Shown here: positions 37,701 through 48,321 of the stretch, piece by piece
Numbering within the stretch: position 1 is the first letter of the stretch
Layout: each line of letters starts with the position of its first letter
NCBI RefSeq assembly: GCF_002234675.1
Contig: NC_019877.2
Span: 3,627,041-3,691,040 of the forward strand
Reading direction: 5' to 3'
DNA from: Oryzias latipes
Lineage: Eukaryota; Chordata; Actinopteri; Beloniformes; Adrianichthyidae
DNA: 64,000 bases
The notes under the pieces: model-generated
Seen by the model: only the letters and a program-made list of their open reading frames with translations
Databases searched by the model: none
Told to the model about the DNA's origin: nothing
Position numbers and translations under genes: made by a program

Positions 37701-40465
37701 GTGCATCCAGGCCAGAAAAAGAGCCCCAGTTCAAGTTCATCTACTTCAACCACATGAACCTGGCGGAGAAGAGCACCATCCACATGAGGAAGACGGCCAG
37801 CGTTTGTCTTACGTCTGTCCACCCGGACCTCATGAAGATCCTGGGAGACATCAACTGTGATTTTGCCAGGTGAAATATCTAACCAGATGTGCTTTGGAAG
37901 GAAACTGTCCCGGCCGCTGCGGAGGATCTTCATCCCGCCGACGGAATCAGATCCGTCAGATCACATCCCTGCATGTAATGGCTGGTTAAACAGGTCACCT
38001 GACACCGTGATGTGAAAGCTGGATAGGATAACCTTTCACTTGGACGCCGTCTTATATTAAGATTTCAGGCGTAGACTGTCAACTGCAAGCAAAGAACATA
38101 TTTTCTGCTGTGATCAGAGATTATCAGATGTTGCGAATCTCGGGGACAAAAAGGAAATTGTCAGTCAGGAATTTTTTATATGACCAAAATGTGGTTTCCT
38201 AGATTCTTTTTTTGACATTCTGTTTCTTACATTACAGACCTAATCATTACATTCCTGCATCTCTGTTCATGTGTGTGTTATCCCGCAGCAGTCTGAATTC
38301 TTCCTGGTGAAAATTCCTTTTGGGCATAGTGCTCCCCAAGTAAATAAATGAGTAAATTATGACATCACGGCTGACAAAACCATCAAAAAGTGATATTTTA
38401 TTGGGCTCAAAAGAAATATTTCAAAATCCACTAACCAAAACACACGTGTCGGGGATATCCAAAGGAAATTTTGAAATTATTAAGGGATGGCCACAGGACC
38501 TACGGCTTGGCCATGTTGTGGCAAAGTGTGTAATTTTACGATTTTCCCACAATATGGAGGGAAAAAATTCTTTTGTTCAAGCGATCTTCACAAAATGTCA
38601 TATGACGCCATCTTCAGTCTACAACCACAAAGTTTCGTTGACCTTTGACATCAGGAAGAGGCTGCCATCTTTCTCTCTGCTACAAATTTCAATTCCTATG
38701 GATTTTGATCTTTTGATTTGATTTGAAATGGTTTATTTCAAGCAATCAAATAAGAATAATACACAAAAAAAATACAATCATCGGTTATACCTTCATACAA
38801 TGACCTATCAAACTTATGATAATTAAACATATTAATAAATATTGCTTGAAAGGGAGTGGAAGGAAGCGAACTTATATAATCCCACCCCGTTATACTGTAA
38901 CCATTTAACTACATGATTTATCATCATCCGGTTCCTAACTTTTATCAGACAGAATTAAGAACCATTAAGTATCAATAAAGCACATTACAAAGATAAATTA
39001 CTTAATTAGTATGTAAAAATAACTATTTTAGAAATCAACATGGCAAATGCAGATCAGTTATTCAAAATATATGCAGATTATGTTACTTATAAAAGTCATA
39101 TGATTAAAAAATAATAATATATCAGTAAAATAGACATGACACTGTTTCAAAAATCTTCATAGCGATAAAAGTATCAAAGTTAAAATAAAAGTTAAAATAT
39201 GTGCGAAATTACATTAGGAAAAATCATGAATCAATTTTTCAATTTTTGGAGCAAGTGAAGTAAAATCATTATAAATAATCAATTTAACCATTTTCAATAA
39301 TTGATTAAGCATTTTTTGTTTATTTATTTATTATTTTTTTTAAAATAAGGTAATGCTGTGAAATAAAATTTAAAAAAGGGGTTCGTATTCTGTCGAATGA
39401 CCAAGGTTGGTATTCCGTCTTCTGCTGATTAACAGCCGTTCTTCTGGGTTTAAACAGAGTTCTCTTCGCTGTTATGTCTGCAGACATTAGATTAAGGTCC
39501 GTTTCGTTTTTCAGCTGATATCAGCGGCAGATTCTATCACCTCCTAACTCCTTAAGCACCATTGGGAAGCTACCTGGGGTTTGAAAGACAGTAAATTTTG
39601 ATCGGCGTTAGGTCGCTGGCGAGCTCGCTCAAGTGGCATTTACCTGTTTCTTGCCCTTTTTTTTTGTATTGTAAAAATGTAATACATGAATCCTTGGCTC
39701 AAGCTGAATGAAGCAATATAACATACCATGTGAACATATTAGGAATGTCAGCTTGGTTATCAAACAAAACCCACGTTGCCAAGGAAATCCAAAAGTTGAC
39801 TTTTGCTGATTCTTCTAAAAATTACATCAATCTGTTTGTCACCTACAGGCGACCAACAAATAAAATGGTTGCTATGGTCTGTTATGTGCAGCTCCGACTA
39901 GGGTGGCAGGGGCAGAGACGGGGAGGGTGAGGGGCATGTAGCAGCTGCTCAGCCAGTTTTTATGTCCCAGATTCATTCCCTTAGTACAAGAAATTTGACT
40001 CAACAGGAGGAAGTACCGAGCACGTCAGTCCTTCTTTTTATTCGACGTGTATGTTTTTCTAAAGTTAACATCCTCTGACAGGAAGCACTTTGAATGCATG
40101 AAGTAAACATAAGGTCCCAAATGTGCAGAAAGCAATAAAGAACCCACTGCCCCCGTGATTGATCGATTGTTTTCCAATCTGTCTCACAGAGTTGACGAAG
40201 ATGAGGAAATCATCGTAAAAGCTATGACAGACTACTGGGTAGTCGGCAAGAAGTCAGACCAGAGGGAGCTGTATGTGATCCTCAACCAGAAGAACGCAAA
40301 TCTGATTGAAGTGAACGGTACGTCATCAAACACCACAAGAATTTGAATATTCCTCTTACCTTTAAACACAACCTCATTTTTTTTTTCCTTCTTTTTACCG
40401 CTGCTGCAGAGGAAGTGAAGAGGCTTTGCGCGACGCAGTTCAACAATATTTTCTTTTTGGATTGA
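31796..40465 (+). CDS. ccz1: Vacuolar fusion protein CCZ1 homolog
   Basis: CCZ1 pairs with MON1 as the guanine-nucleotide exchange factor for Rab7 on late endosomes, autophagosomes and lysosomes. Coding exons are 31796-31885, 31961-32058, 32185-32278, 32357-32437, 32509-32556, 32679-32762, 33252-33427, 33685-33766, 34920-34981, 36002-36113, 36336-36369, 36517-36634, 37711-37869, 40190-40317 and 40410-40465. All join in phase to 473 residues (human about 482). Near-identical family blocks include GLCEAIVQFTR, YLQTLHLQSCDLLDVFGGIS, LYNDQLIW, YEELHLIVYK, GPQLTLLASDICEQF, YWVVGKKSD and the C-terminal CATQFNNIFFLD. The start ATG is in strong context (AAGATGG). Two in-frame ATGs lie 15 and 21 nt upstream across the splice and would add MLMISPK. 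AATAAA is at 40566. No frame damage seen. Regulation is not evident. Confidence 0.97.
34022..34330 (+). repeat. Dispersed repeat R1, copy 1 (ccz1 intron)
   Basis: Starts TTTAAAGACCCACTTTGATC, then TTTTTAGTCCGAATTAAA, GTAGTTTCTGCAGAGCG.CAGTAG, GTGGGTGGGACTATTGGC and ATCAGCGGTGCAATAAAAAC. The same ordered blocks recur at 35112, 45058 and, in part and inverted, at 58440. Confidence 0.7.
34650..34688 (+). other. ccz1: Candidate 39-nt in-frame cassette exon of ccz1
   Basis: A pyrimidine-rich acceptor (TTCCTTTTCAG) and a GT donor (CCGG|GTAGAG) bracket exactly 13 codons, APCGTPKTVKLFR, between exons that both end in phase 0 (SEPE and LAGRDSP). Human CCZ1, as I recall it, goes directly from EPE to LAGRDSP. 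So this is either an optional exon or a chance splice-site pair. Confidence 0.35.
35112..35480 (+). repeat. Dispersed repeat R1, copy 2, with exon-like ORF
   Basis: Same blocks as copy 1, in the next ccz1 intron. From 35354 it reads MASKIGAIQLNSFDADA and then an acidic SSDEENEDVHG segment. About 35500-35700 continues into a second repeat-like block (CACTACATAGTGCACTATAT; GGCGAATATAGACCACAATG) not seen elsewhere in the window. Confidence 0.7.
36670..40189. other. Long ccz1 introns with little but repeat debris
   Basis: Intron 36635-37710 is AT-rich and featureless. Intron 37870-40189 holds the LINE tail at 38700-38945 and otherwise AT-rich sequence. Some blocks there (37220-37500, 38380-38710) look old but unassignable. 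Confidence 0.5.
38700..38945 (-). repeat. 3' end of a LINE (L2/CR1-like), reversed
   Basis: Read on the minus strand it gives GGGTGGGATTATATAAGTTC, GCTTCCTTCCACTCCCTTTC and GATTGCTTGAAATAAACCAT, with a short (CAAAT)-type tail. This ordered set is typical of fish non-LTR element 3' UTRs. No coding part is present. Confidence 0.6.
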
Positions 40466-40579
40466 GGAGCTGCTGGATTCTGTTTGTCCGAACTAAAAAC
40501 TGTCAGCACTGCAGGGTATCGATGACAGCATCACTGTAATGCAATAATTGCATTGTAAATTACACAATAAAGAGCTTTC

Positions 40580-41450
40580 TCAACGAGTTCTACTTCTTTA
40601 ACTTACAATATTTTTTTTTGTATTTATATGTAAAAAAAAAAAAAAAAAAAGCTTTTTTGAGTTGATTTTCTTTTATTGGTCACATTTCTGGGATATTTTT
40701 GGGGGAGATTTGTTCTATTTGTTTAACAAATTGTTTTTATTTGTAAAAATGTGAAAATATTTGAAAGACTACGGTTTCATATAATAATCAGTTTTACAAA
40801 ATCCTGTCAGAGGTTTTGTGGTATGTAAACATTTATGTTAACCTTAATAAAGTTAAGTCGTTTTATTTTACAGCAAATGCATTTATTTACAGTTTAAGTT
40901 AATATATGCATTAAATAAGGATTTTATAACTTTTTTTGCTTAAAAAAAGTAGCTTATTAGAACATGGCTACAAAATATTTGTCTAAAAACATGTCAATTG
41001 CCCTTAACATCTGTTTTAAAACTAAGTGCTGAATGCAGTCTGTGTGGTGTTTATTTAAAAAGTCATTATTTAAAAGAAAAGAATTGTATTTACCAATACT
41101 TAAGCATTTTAGTGGTTTTTAAGTTAGTGAAATCTGTTAATAGCTTTCAAGAGGAAAGAAGTGTTGAACCTTAAGTAATATTTCTCTTGAGTTTTCTAAG
41201 GTGACTTACTTATTTTGAGACCATAAATGGATTTCTTTACGTTTTTACTTCAAATCCGCATAAAAATGTGTATACTCAAAAGAAAGGAAGGAAATTTTAA
41301 GGATAAGAATTAAATATACATTTATTGATTATAATAATTGTGAAACTGAATAATAAATTTACAATTATCTTTATCATAAGATCTGAAATAGTCTTTATAC
41401 ATTTTCCAAAGTGCGGCTTTATTTGTCTCTCCCACACGCACTTCCGGTTT
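40580..41450. other. ccz1-dlgap5 intergenic region
   Basis: AT-rich with a poly-A run at 40633-40650 and no exons seen. An ETS-like CACTTCCGG at about 41440 marks the start of the dlgap5 promoter area. Confidence 0.5.
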
Positions 41451-41490
41451 TCTAGTGTGCAACAATTTTACCGTAGAAGAAGAAATTTAA

Positions 41491-41553
41491 CCAATCAGAA
41501 CGGGCACTTGCCTGATTCCCAGCCAATAGGAATTACTCAAGACAAATTTTAAA
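41491..41553 (+). promoter_or_regulatory. dlgap5: Paired CCAAT boxes and CHR-like site of the dlgap5 promoter
   Basis: CCAAT boxes at 41491-41495 and 41523-41527 are in the same orientation and spaced 32 bases start to start. A CHR-like TTTAAA lies at 41548-41553, 21 bases on. Helically phased NF-Y sites followed by a CHR element are the standard architecture of G2/M genes controlled by DREAM/MMB, and DLGAP5 is a known G2/M gene. The transcription start is not defined. Confidence 0.5.
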
Positions 41554-42373
41554 TGATCGTCCGCACAGTTTGTTGTTTTGTCATAACTTCGTAAAAAGTT
41601 GGCCCGTCCGACCTGCTTTGTAACAAAACAAATAAAGTGGATTGTTTTAAAACGTTTTTTGACGATAAATAAAGTAGAAAAAAGGTAGGATACGTACTTC
41701 TCATTTGCGCGCGTGTCGTTCGTAAAGATCTTTCTGGTTTTCCGTGAACAGTTAGTAGTTTGTGTTTTTCCGGATTGTTGTTCGGTTTAGCCATCTACGC
41801 GATTTTTACGCGTTATTTCTGGCTTATTTCAGTTTGTATTCACATCTCGGTCACAGTGTGAGTTTCTTACGATGTTTATTCTTTACGGTAATTTAGCTAA
41901 AGTTGGCGTATCAACCACAAATGTCCCTAACCCTTAAGGCCTTCGATCAAAATCAAAATGATTATAAATAAAGATGACTACTAAAATGCTATCTGACACA
42001 AATAATTGAGGGATTTTCATTCATAGCCACCTTCCTAACAAAACACAATTTGGAAGTATTAAAAGTGCAAATATGTCTACTTATGAAGATTAATGTAATG
42101 TTAATCCCTTTATCTGTAGGTGGCTTGGCTAAGTATAATACATAGATGTGCATCTTTCACTATGTTATTTTCCAATCAAATCATTATTAATCATCCTAAG
42201 TTTGATATATCTATAGATATATATATTTCTTTTTTCAAATTTAGTATTTTTGATTTGATTGCTCAAAATAAACCAATTTAAATTTATGGTAACAAGCCCT
42301 TCATGTAACTGTTTGATGTAAAAATGTTAAAATGCATGCTGTTTGTCCCTGAAATGACTCCAGATTTTGAAGA

Positions 42374-45300
42374 ATGGAGTCTCGATTTGCAAGCCTGCGC
42401 CAGCGAGACACCAGCGTGTCCATGCTGCGGGTCAAAATGTCCAGAAGGAGGTCTCAGACCCAGAAAGAGAACCGGCAGCGGGCCATGAATACGCGCCGGC
42501 AGCTCGACAAGCTTCCAGAGCTGGAAATGTCTTCTCTGGATGCATCTATGGCCAGGAGCAACGTGTCAGCCCTGCAGGAGAGGGAGACCAACGCCAAACC
42601 AGAGAAAAGTATGGCTTCAATCAATTTTATACTGCATAATCAAAAAAGAATGTGATTGTTATATTTTTTTCAAATTATTTGTGCTTTGTTTTTATGGCAG
42701 TAAAAGCACAAGAAGAGAGGCTGAAGCAGCTGGAGCGCTGGAAAGAACGGAAAGCTCTTGAAAGGGAAAAGGAAAAGAGAGAAAAGCAGCAAAAAGGCGT
42801 CTTTAAAACGGGTCTTTATCATCCAAAGGACATCTGCACAGGACCTGCTGTCCCTCCTGTTTCAGCCAAGCATAAGGAGGTGAGGAAGGAGTTGTGTTTC
42901 ACCTTAGAAAGCAAAGTAATAGCTTATCCTTCTATTAAAAATGTTTTTCTTAATCTATCTGATAGGTATTTTCTTTTCTTTCAGAAAAAGGTGACTGTGG
43001 CTCCATCCCAGAGCACCAGAGTCACCCGTTCAATGAAGCAGCAGCAGGAAACCCAGGAGGTGGCTGTTATTATCTGGACCCTTCTTTTAATATCTCATAA
43101 TGTCCTTTAGCAAATCAAAGAACATCTAATAATTCACCGTTTTCCTTTTTCTCAGCCTCTGAAGATGCAGAATCCAATCACTGCACAAAGCAAGGGTACA
43201 TTTTCTTTAACAGAGACTTGATCCAGCGAACTGTAGACCTGTGTTTGAATGTCTTTTCACTTTGTCTTCAGTAAAACCGGATTTTGGAGCCAGATCGAAC
43301 CGGCTCCGCGTAGCCCCGGTGAAAGCGGCACCTTCGGCCACCAAGTCCAACTCTTGTAATGGTAACTAATAGTAGAAGAAAAGTGTAATATCATGGAAGC
43401 TTCTGCTTTCAGCTGATTATGTTTCCTCATTTGCATCTTAATGAACTCCTCTGTGTCGGACTGCATTACCACAGCTGGACCTGCAGTCCAACCCTTATCC
43501 AGCAGATCAGCCAAGAGGCCTCCTGTTCCAAAAACCTCGGCGGTGAAAGATAAGCCAAAGGAAAAGGTGGCAGGTATGTGAGCAGCAGACGCTGCTTTTT
43601 GAAGCAGTTAAAAAGCGGTCTGTGGTTTTTTTTTTCCAGCTCAAGGAGTAGTTTGTGTTAAAAGAAAATAAGGTTGCAAATGCATAATTTGTCTTTTCCC
43701 TCAGATGTGAGAACAACGAGAGCCAAAGCGGCTCTGAGCTCAGTGGCTCCCTCATCTGGCCACACAAAGAGCAGTAATGGTCAAATCACAGGAGCAGCCC
43801 ACTTAGTGATTAACCCAATCCACCCCACCCAGGTGAGTACTGCTTTGTCAGAAAATGCCAAAGAAATTACTATTTTGGAATCTACAAAAGGTGTTCCTCT
43901 GTTGTTTAGGATGAAAAACTGAATGAGGAAAACATGGAGGAGGCAGAAAACATGGCATCTCCTCCCAGGCAAGCAGGATCTGCGGATGAAGACGACATGC
44001 AGGTGGACCGACCGCCCGAGGAATCTGTTCCTGCTGTGGAGGCTGCTCCTCCATCGTTTGCTCCCAGGGATTTTATCTTCCAGGCTCCGACTGGTTTGTC
44101 ATCCTTCAAGTTTGAGCCCCTCACTCCTCGCTCAGCTGATGCCTTCCTCACTCCAAGGTTGGTTTATGTTCCTCTGGTTCATAGCTTACTGATAAAAACA
44201 CACGTCTAAATTCTTCACTTTGATTTTTTTTTTTATTTACTTTCCAGCCCAACCTTAATCCTCCCACCGGTTTCGTCGTTCACTCTCCACCCTCAAGCTG
44301 AGTTAAGCAAACCGTCTCCCCCTAAAACGTCTCACCAATCTCCACGTGGTACCTCCGCCGCCGTCACTGCTCCGCCTCCCTGCAGCCCCCTGGAGTCGAA
44401 GCACGATGTACCATACTTCAGGTAGCGTTTCCTTCTTGTGGTGATCCATCGATCCCCCAACAGTTTGTCTGTTTTAAGCGTTTCCCTCTGTTTGTGAACA
44501 ATATAGATCGGAAATTGCCAAAGAAACCGTGAGACTCACGACTTTTTGTCACCACTGGGAGCCTAAAGTGGAAGATGAATCCATACCAGAGGAAAGTAAG
44601 TGGACTAAACTGACATTTAGTAATAAAAATGTCCCTCTTTATCAGCAACTTTTAATCCGGTGCTTGTTTTTCCTTCTCACCTGACAGTGAGAGATCGCAT
44701 GCGTACGGCTGTGGGTCAGGCGAGGCTGCTGATGAAAGAGCGTTTTAAGCAGTTCAGCGGCCTCGTAGACGACTGCGATTTGGGCCGAGGGGAGAAGGTC
44801 ACCACCTGCACTGACCTGCAGGGATTCTGGGATATGGTTTATTACCAGGTTAACGCCTCACCAGACCCCGACACTGTTTCTGAGGGCAGAGAAATGACAT
44901 TGATTATTTGTAAGTGCGCTTCTGGTGTCTGACAGGTTGAAGACGTCAACAAGAAGTTTGACGCTCTCAAAGAGGCGGAGGGCCGATCCTGGGTGGAGGA
45001 ATGCAAACCTCCACCTCGACAGAGGAAAACGGTGAAGGTAAAGGCCTCAACGTTGCTTTAAAGACCCACTAGGATCATCGTTTGATGCATTTTAAACGGT
45101 ATTTTGATCAGGATCATGCCGATTTCAGCCGAGCTAAAAGAAAACCTTAGTCCTTGTCTTTGACATAGTTTCTGCAGAGAGGCAGTAGATCATTAAAAAT
45201 TAGTCTCCGAGTTGTGGGTGGGACTGTTGGCGCAGAGTAAGCCTACCCTCACTCCCTATCATCCCTTTTTTCCCGCTAGCTTACAGCCCCTCACAACACC

Positions 45301-47117
45301 AACCTAACATTATTAGCGGGGCAACAAAACGGGCGAGAAATTCCTGAGCCAACCAGCCGTACAGATTAGATCCAGATTCCAGTGAGGTTCGTGGATCTGT
45401 TTGTCTGCAGGTGGATGCATCAGAATGGAGTGAAGCAGGGGGCTCAACGATTTTAATAAAGACCTGAGCCTAATTGTCTTTAAATGTGTCCTCCAAGAAC
45501 ATGTTAAAAAATACCTTAAAGACAATTTTCATTGGAGCCGGTCTTTAAGATTTTGACTCAAGTGTTGAACAAACCACTAAACCTACAGCTTCCTTTGACA
45601 GAAGCCGTCTGCTGCACCGGCAAAGGCTACAGGAACCAACGCCGCCGCAAAGTCTCGCCTGGCTGCAGTGAAAGCAGCCATGAAAGCCAAACAACAGGCA
45701 GCCGAGGCAGAGAAGGCGTCCCAGGACTCCACCAGCGGCGACCTCCCCTCCCAAAAACCGGGCCCTCAAGCTGAGGCCTTGAAGTTGGACGCGGTGGTCT
45801 TTGATGGGGGGTTCTTTAAAGTGGAGAGCCCAGCCAAATCATCAAGTGAGGGGGGAAAACCAACTGTTCTCTGCTTCATTTGTTCCTTTTATAAATGTGT
45901 TTGTGTGTGTTTTCAGTCAGGAGATCCAGCCGTCTGAGTGCTGCTGTGCTGCCTCTGGCCTCCCCCTGCTCCTCGTATCGCACACCTAGAAGGGCCGCAC
46001 AGCGGCCCCTTGCTTTGGAGCGCACCCCCATTGGTTCTCGTGCTTCCCCTGTTCAGCTTTCCCGCCCCACCCTTGAGCAAGCTCCAACGCCAAAGTGTCA
46101 GCCAGACATCCAGGGAATAGACGGCCCCGCAAACGCCTCTCTCTGCTTCTCACCTGTGAAGGAACTGCCCTCCAGTGAGGAGACATCTGACGGAAGCCCC
46201 GCCCAGAAGGCAGGGGGTGCCTCCCCCCCAACCGTTTCTGTAGAAAGGAACTCTGCAGAACCAACTGAAGGGACTCCCCTCTCTGCCGCACACTGCATCC
46301 CTTCAAGCAAATCCCCCTCTCCCGCCCCCCATGTTCCTGAGCCGCCATCCGGCCTGAGTTTTGTGCTGTCGCCGTGTGCACCTCTGACCTCTGCTGCTGC
46401 TGAAGCCCCACAGGCTGTGTACCAAACGCCAAACAGCTCAGTCGTTGAGGTAAAACTCCAGCTTCAGCTCAGAGTCATTTCATGGCGACGGGACGACTTT
46501 CCGTTCATTTAAAAACTTAACTCGTGTTTTTCTTAGGAAGTTCCTGGTTTGGACTTCGACCGTTACTTCCAGCCTTCGCAGAGATGCAGTCTGTCTCCGA
46601 GAGAGCCGGTTGCAGAAGAGACTTTGTCTCCCATGGCAACAGATGTAGAGATGGAGGGCCCCAGAGGGCAAGCAGAGGAACTTCCAGGTATGAGTGATGC
46701 CCACAGGTACTGAGCTGCCCTGGGTTTCATATCTTAGCACTCATCAGCATCAAACATGGCAGGATGACTGACTCTCTTTTATGAATGAAATCTAATGTCT
46801 TAAATCTCCTAACAAACTGTTTCGCCAACATGTTTGTTCCCTCTCGTGGTGTCACAGCACTGTCAGCGGTGTCTTCGGTGTTTTCTCCTCGGTCACCACA
46901 GGTTAAAGTCTTTCCACTTTTCCCTTTTTTTTTCATTTATTTGTGTCTTCTACAATATTTTTATTTTTTGTTCCTAAAACAGCCAATGTTGTTTTGTTTT
47001 TTTTAGGTGCAGAGTGCAAAGGCTGCCCTGCTGCTCTTCACTCCGGATCTGAAGGACAGAATACGCCAGTCAGTCTGTCCAACTGACCTCATGTCCTTCA
47101 CCCCTCCTAACTTCTAA
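42374..47117 (+). CDS. dlgap5: Disks large-associated protein 5 (HURP), mitotic spindle protein
   Basis: HURP bundles and stabilises kinetochore microtubules near chromosomes under Ran-GTP and Aurora A control. Exons are 42374-42608, 42701-42879, 42985-43059, 43156-43195, 43272-43361, 43475-43573, 43705-43832, 43910-44157, 44248-44421, 44507-44595, 44688-44848, 44936-45037, 45602-45845, 45917-46449, 46537-46687, 46858-46901 and 47007-47117, giving 900 residues (human about 846). The N-terminus is basic (MSRRRSQTQKENRQR) with a charged helix near residues 80-110 (EERLKQLERWKERKALE), the microtubule-binding type region. FEPLTPRSADAFLTP and DVPYFR precede the GKAP domain (about residues 420-540), which has TAVGQARLLMKERFKQF, GLVDDCDLGRG and TCTDLQGFWDMV. 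The 533-nt exon is Pro/Ser-rich with many SP/TP sites, and the end is SFTPPNF. AATAAA is at 47162. The first 5' exon is not identified. The exon 42985-43059 donor (GAG|GTGGCT) is weak. Confidence 0.93.
45058..45460 (+). repeat. Dispersed repeat R1, copy 3 (dlgap5 intron)
   Basis: TTTAAAGACCCACTAGGATC opens the copy. TAGTTTCTGCAGAGAGGCAG, TTGTGGGTGGGACTGTTGGC, TTACAGCCCCTCACAACACC and TTAGCGGGGCAACAAAACGG follow in family order. The start codon seen in copy 2 is ACG here. Confidence 0.75.
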
Positions 47118-47400
47118 ACGTTTTTTATCCGTCTTATGATCACTTTTTACAAAACATGTTAAATAAAGTTTTGTTTAAAAAAACAAACCGTCCAGACTGT
47201 TAAATTTCCCACTTTACCACCCGAAGAGAAAGATCAGAGGGAGAGCACATCCGAAGAGCTCCTACGGTGGATCTTTTATGTCCACTATTTGATTGTCAAA
47301 CACCTGCACAGGAGGAGGAGCAAAGGGTTGAGCACCTTGAAGACGCTCACCGTGAAGTTTTTTTTAAATTTATTTTTTGAGATTTTTTTTTTTTTTTTTT

Positions 47401-47780
47401 TAGGGCTGCACGGTGGCGCAGTGCTTAGCGCTCTTTCTTCACAGCAAGAAGGCCCCCGGTTCAAGTCCCGACTGGGGGACCTGAACCAGAACATCAATGG
47501 GGGACCTTCCTGTGTGGAGTTTGCATGTTCTCCCCGTGTATGCGTGGGTTTTCTCCGGGGTCTCCGGCTTCCTCCCACCGTCCAAAAACATGCTTCATAG
47601 GTTAATTGGTTAATCTAAATTTTCCCTAGGTGTGAGAGTGAATGGGTGTGTGATTGTGGACATTCTACCCTGTGACAGACTGGCAAACTGTCCAGGGCAT
47701 CGCCTGCCTTTGCCCACAAGTGGCCAGGATAGGCTCCGTGACCCCAAAAGGGAAAAACAGAATAGAAAATGAAAAAAAAA
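47401..47780 (+). repeat. Fish tRNA-related SINE-like retroposon, full-length copy
   Basis: The head has pol III A-box-like (GGTGGCGCAGTGC) and B-box (GGTTCAAGTCCC) sequences about 50 bases apart. The body has GTGTGGAGTTTGCATGTTCT, TTTTCTCCGGGG and CTTCCTCCCACCGTCCAAAA. The tail has ACAGACTGGCAAACTGTCCA, AGTGGCCAGGATAGGCTCC and GACCCCAAAAGGG, and ends in A-rich sequence. A poly-T run precedes it. Confidence 0.85.
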
Positions 47781-47854
47781 ATTTAATAACCCTGAAGATG
47801 GTACGAGCAGCAAGCTTTCATTTTTAATTTGCAGGCAGATTTACGTGAAGCAGT

Positions 47855-48165
47855 TTGTCTTGCACGGTGTGGAGTGGTTAGCCTATTGCCTCACAGCATG
47901 AGGCCCTGGTTCAAGTCCCGACTGGTGGACGTGAAACAGAACACCAACGGCAGACCTTTCTCTGTGGAGTTTACATGTTCTCCCCGTGGTCTGTGGGTTT
48001 TCTCCGGCTTCCTCACATGGTCCAAAGACATGCCTCGTAGGTTAATTGGTTACTCTCTAAATTGTGCCTAGGTGTGGGTGTGATTTGTGGCCCTGCTGCC
48101 ACCCACAGGATAGAATCCTGCAGTCCCGTGACCCCAAAAGGGACTAAATGGGTTTAGAAAATGAA
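47855..48165 (+). repeat. Fish tRNA-related SINE-like retroposon, second adjacent copy
   Basis: Same order of blocks and same strand as the copy ending 75 bases earlier: B-box GGTTCAAGTCCC, TGTGGAGTTTACATGTTCTC, TTTTCTCCGGCTTCCTCAC and GACCCCAAAAGGGACTAAA. It is more diverged and internally shortened. The remaining space between dlgap5 and rsph10b has no gene. Confidence 0.8.
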
Positions 48166-48321
48166 TGAGTTCATCTAGTCACCTACCTGGAAAACAGAGG
48201 AAAGGTTTGGTTTCTCTACTGGTGAAAATATCTTGAGCTTTATTTCAGGATCTATTCACTGTAAGTTGATACATTTTAAGAATTGTTTTTATTTTTCATC
48301 AGGCCTGTTGGAGTCCTGTTG

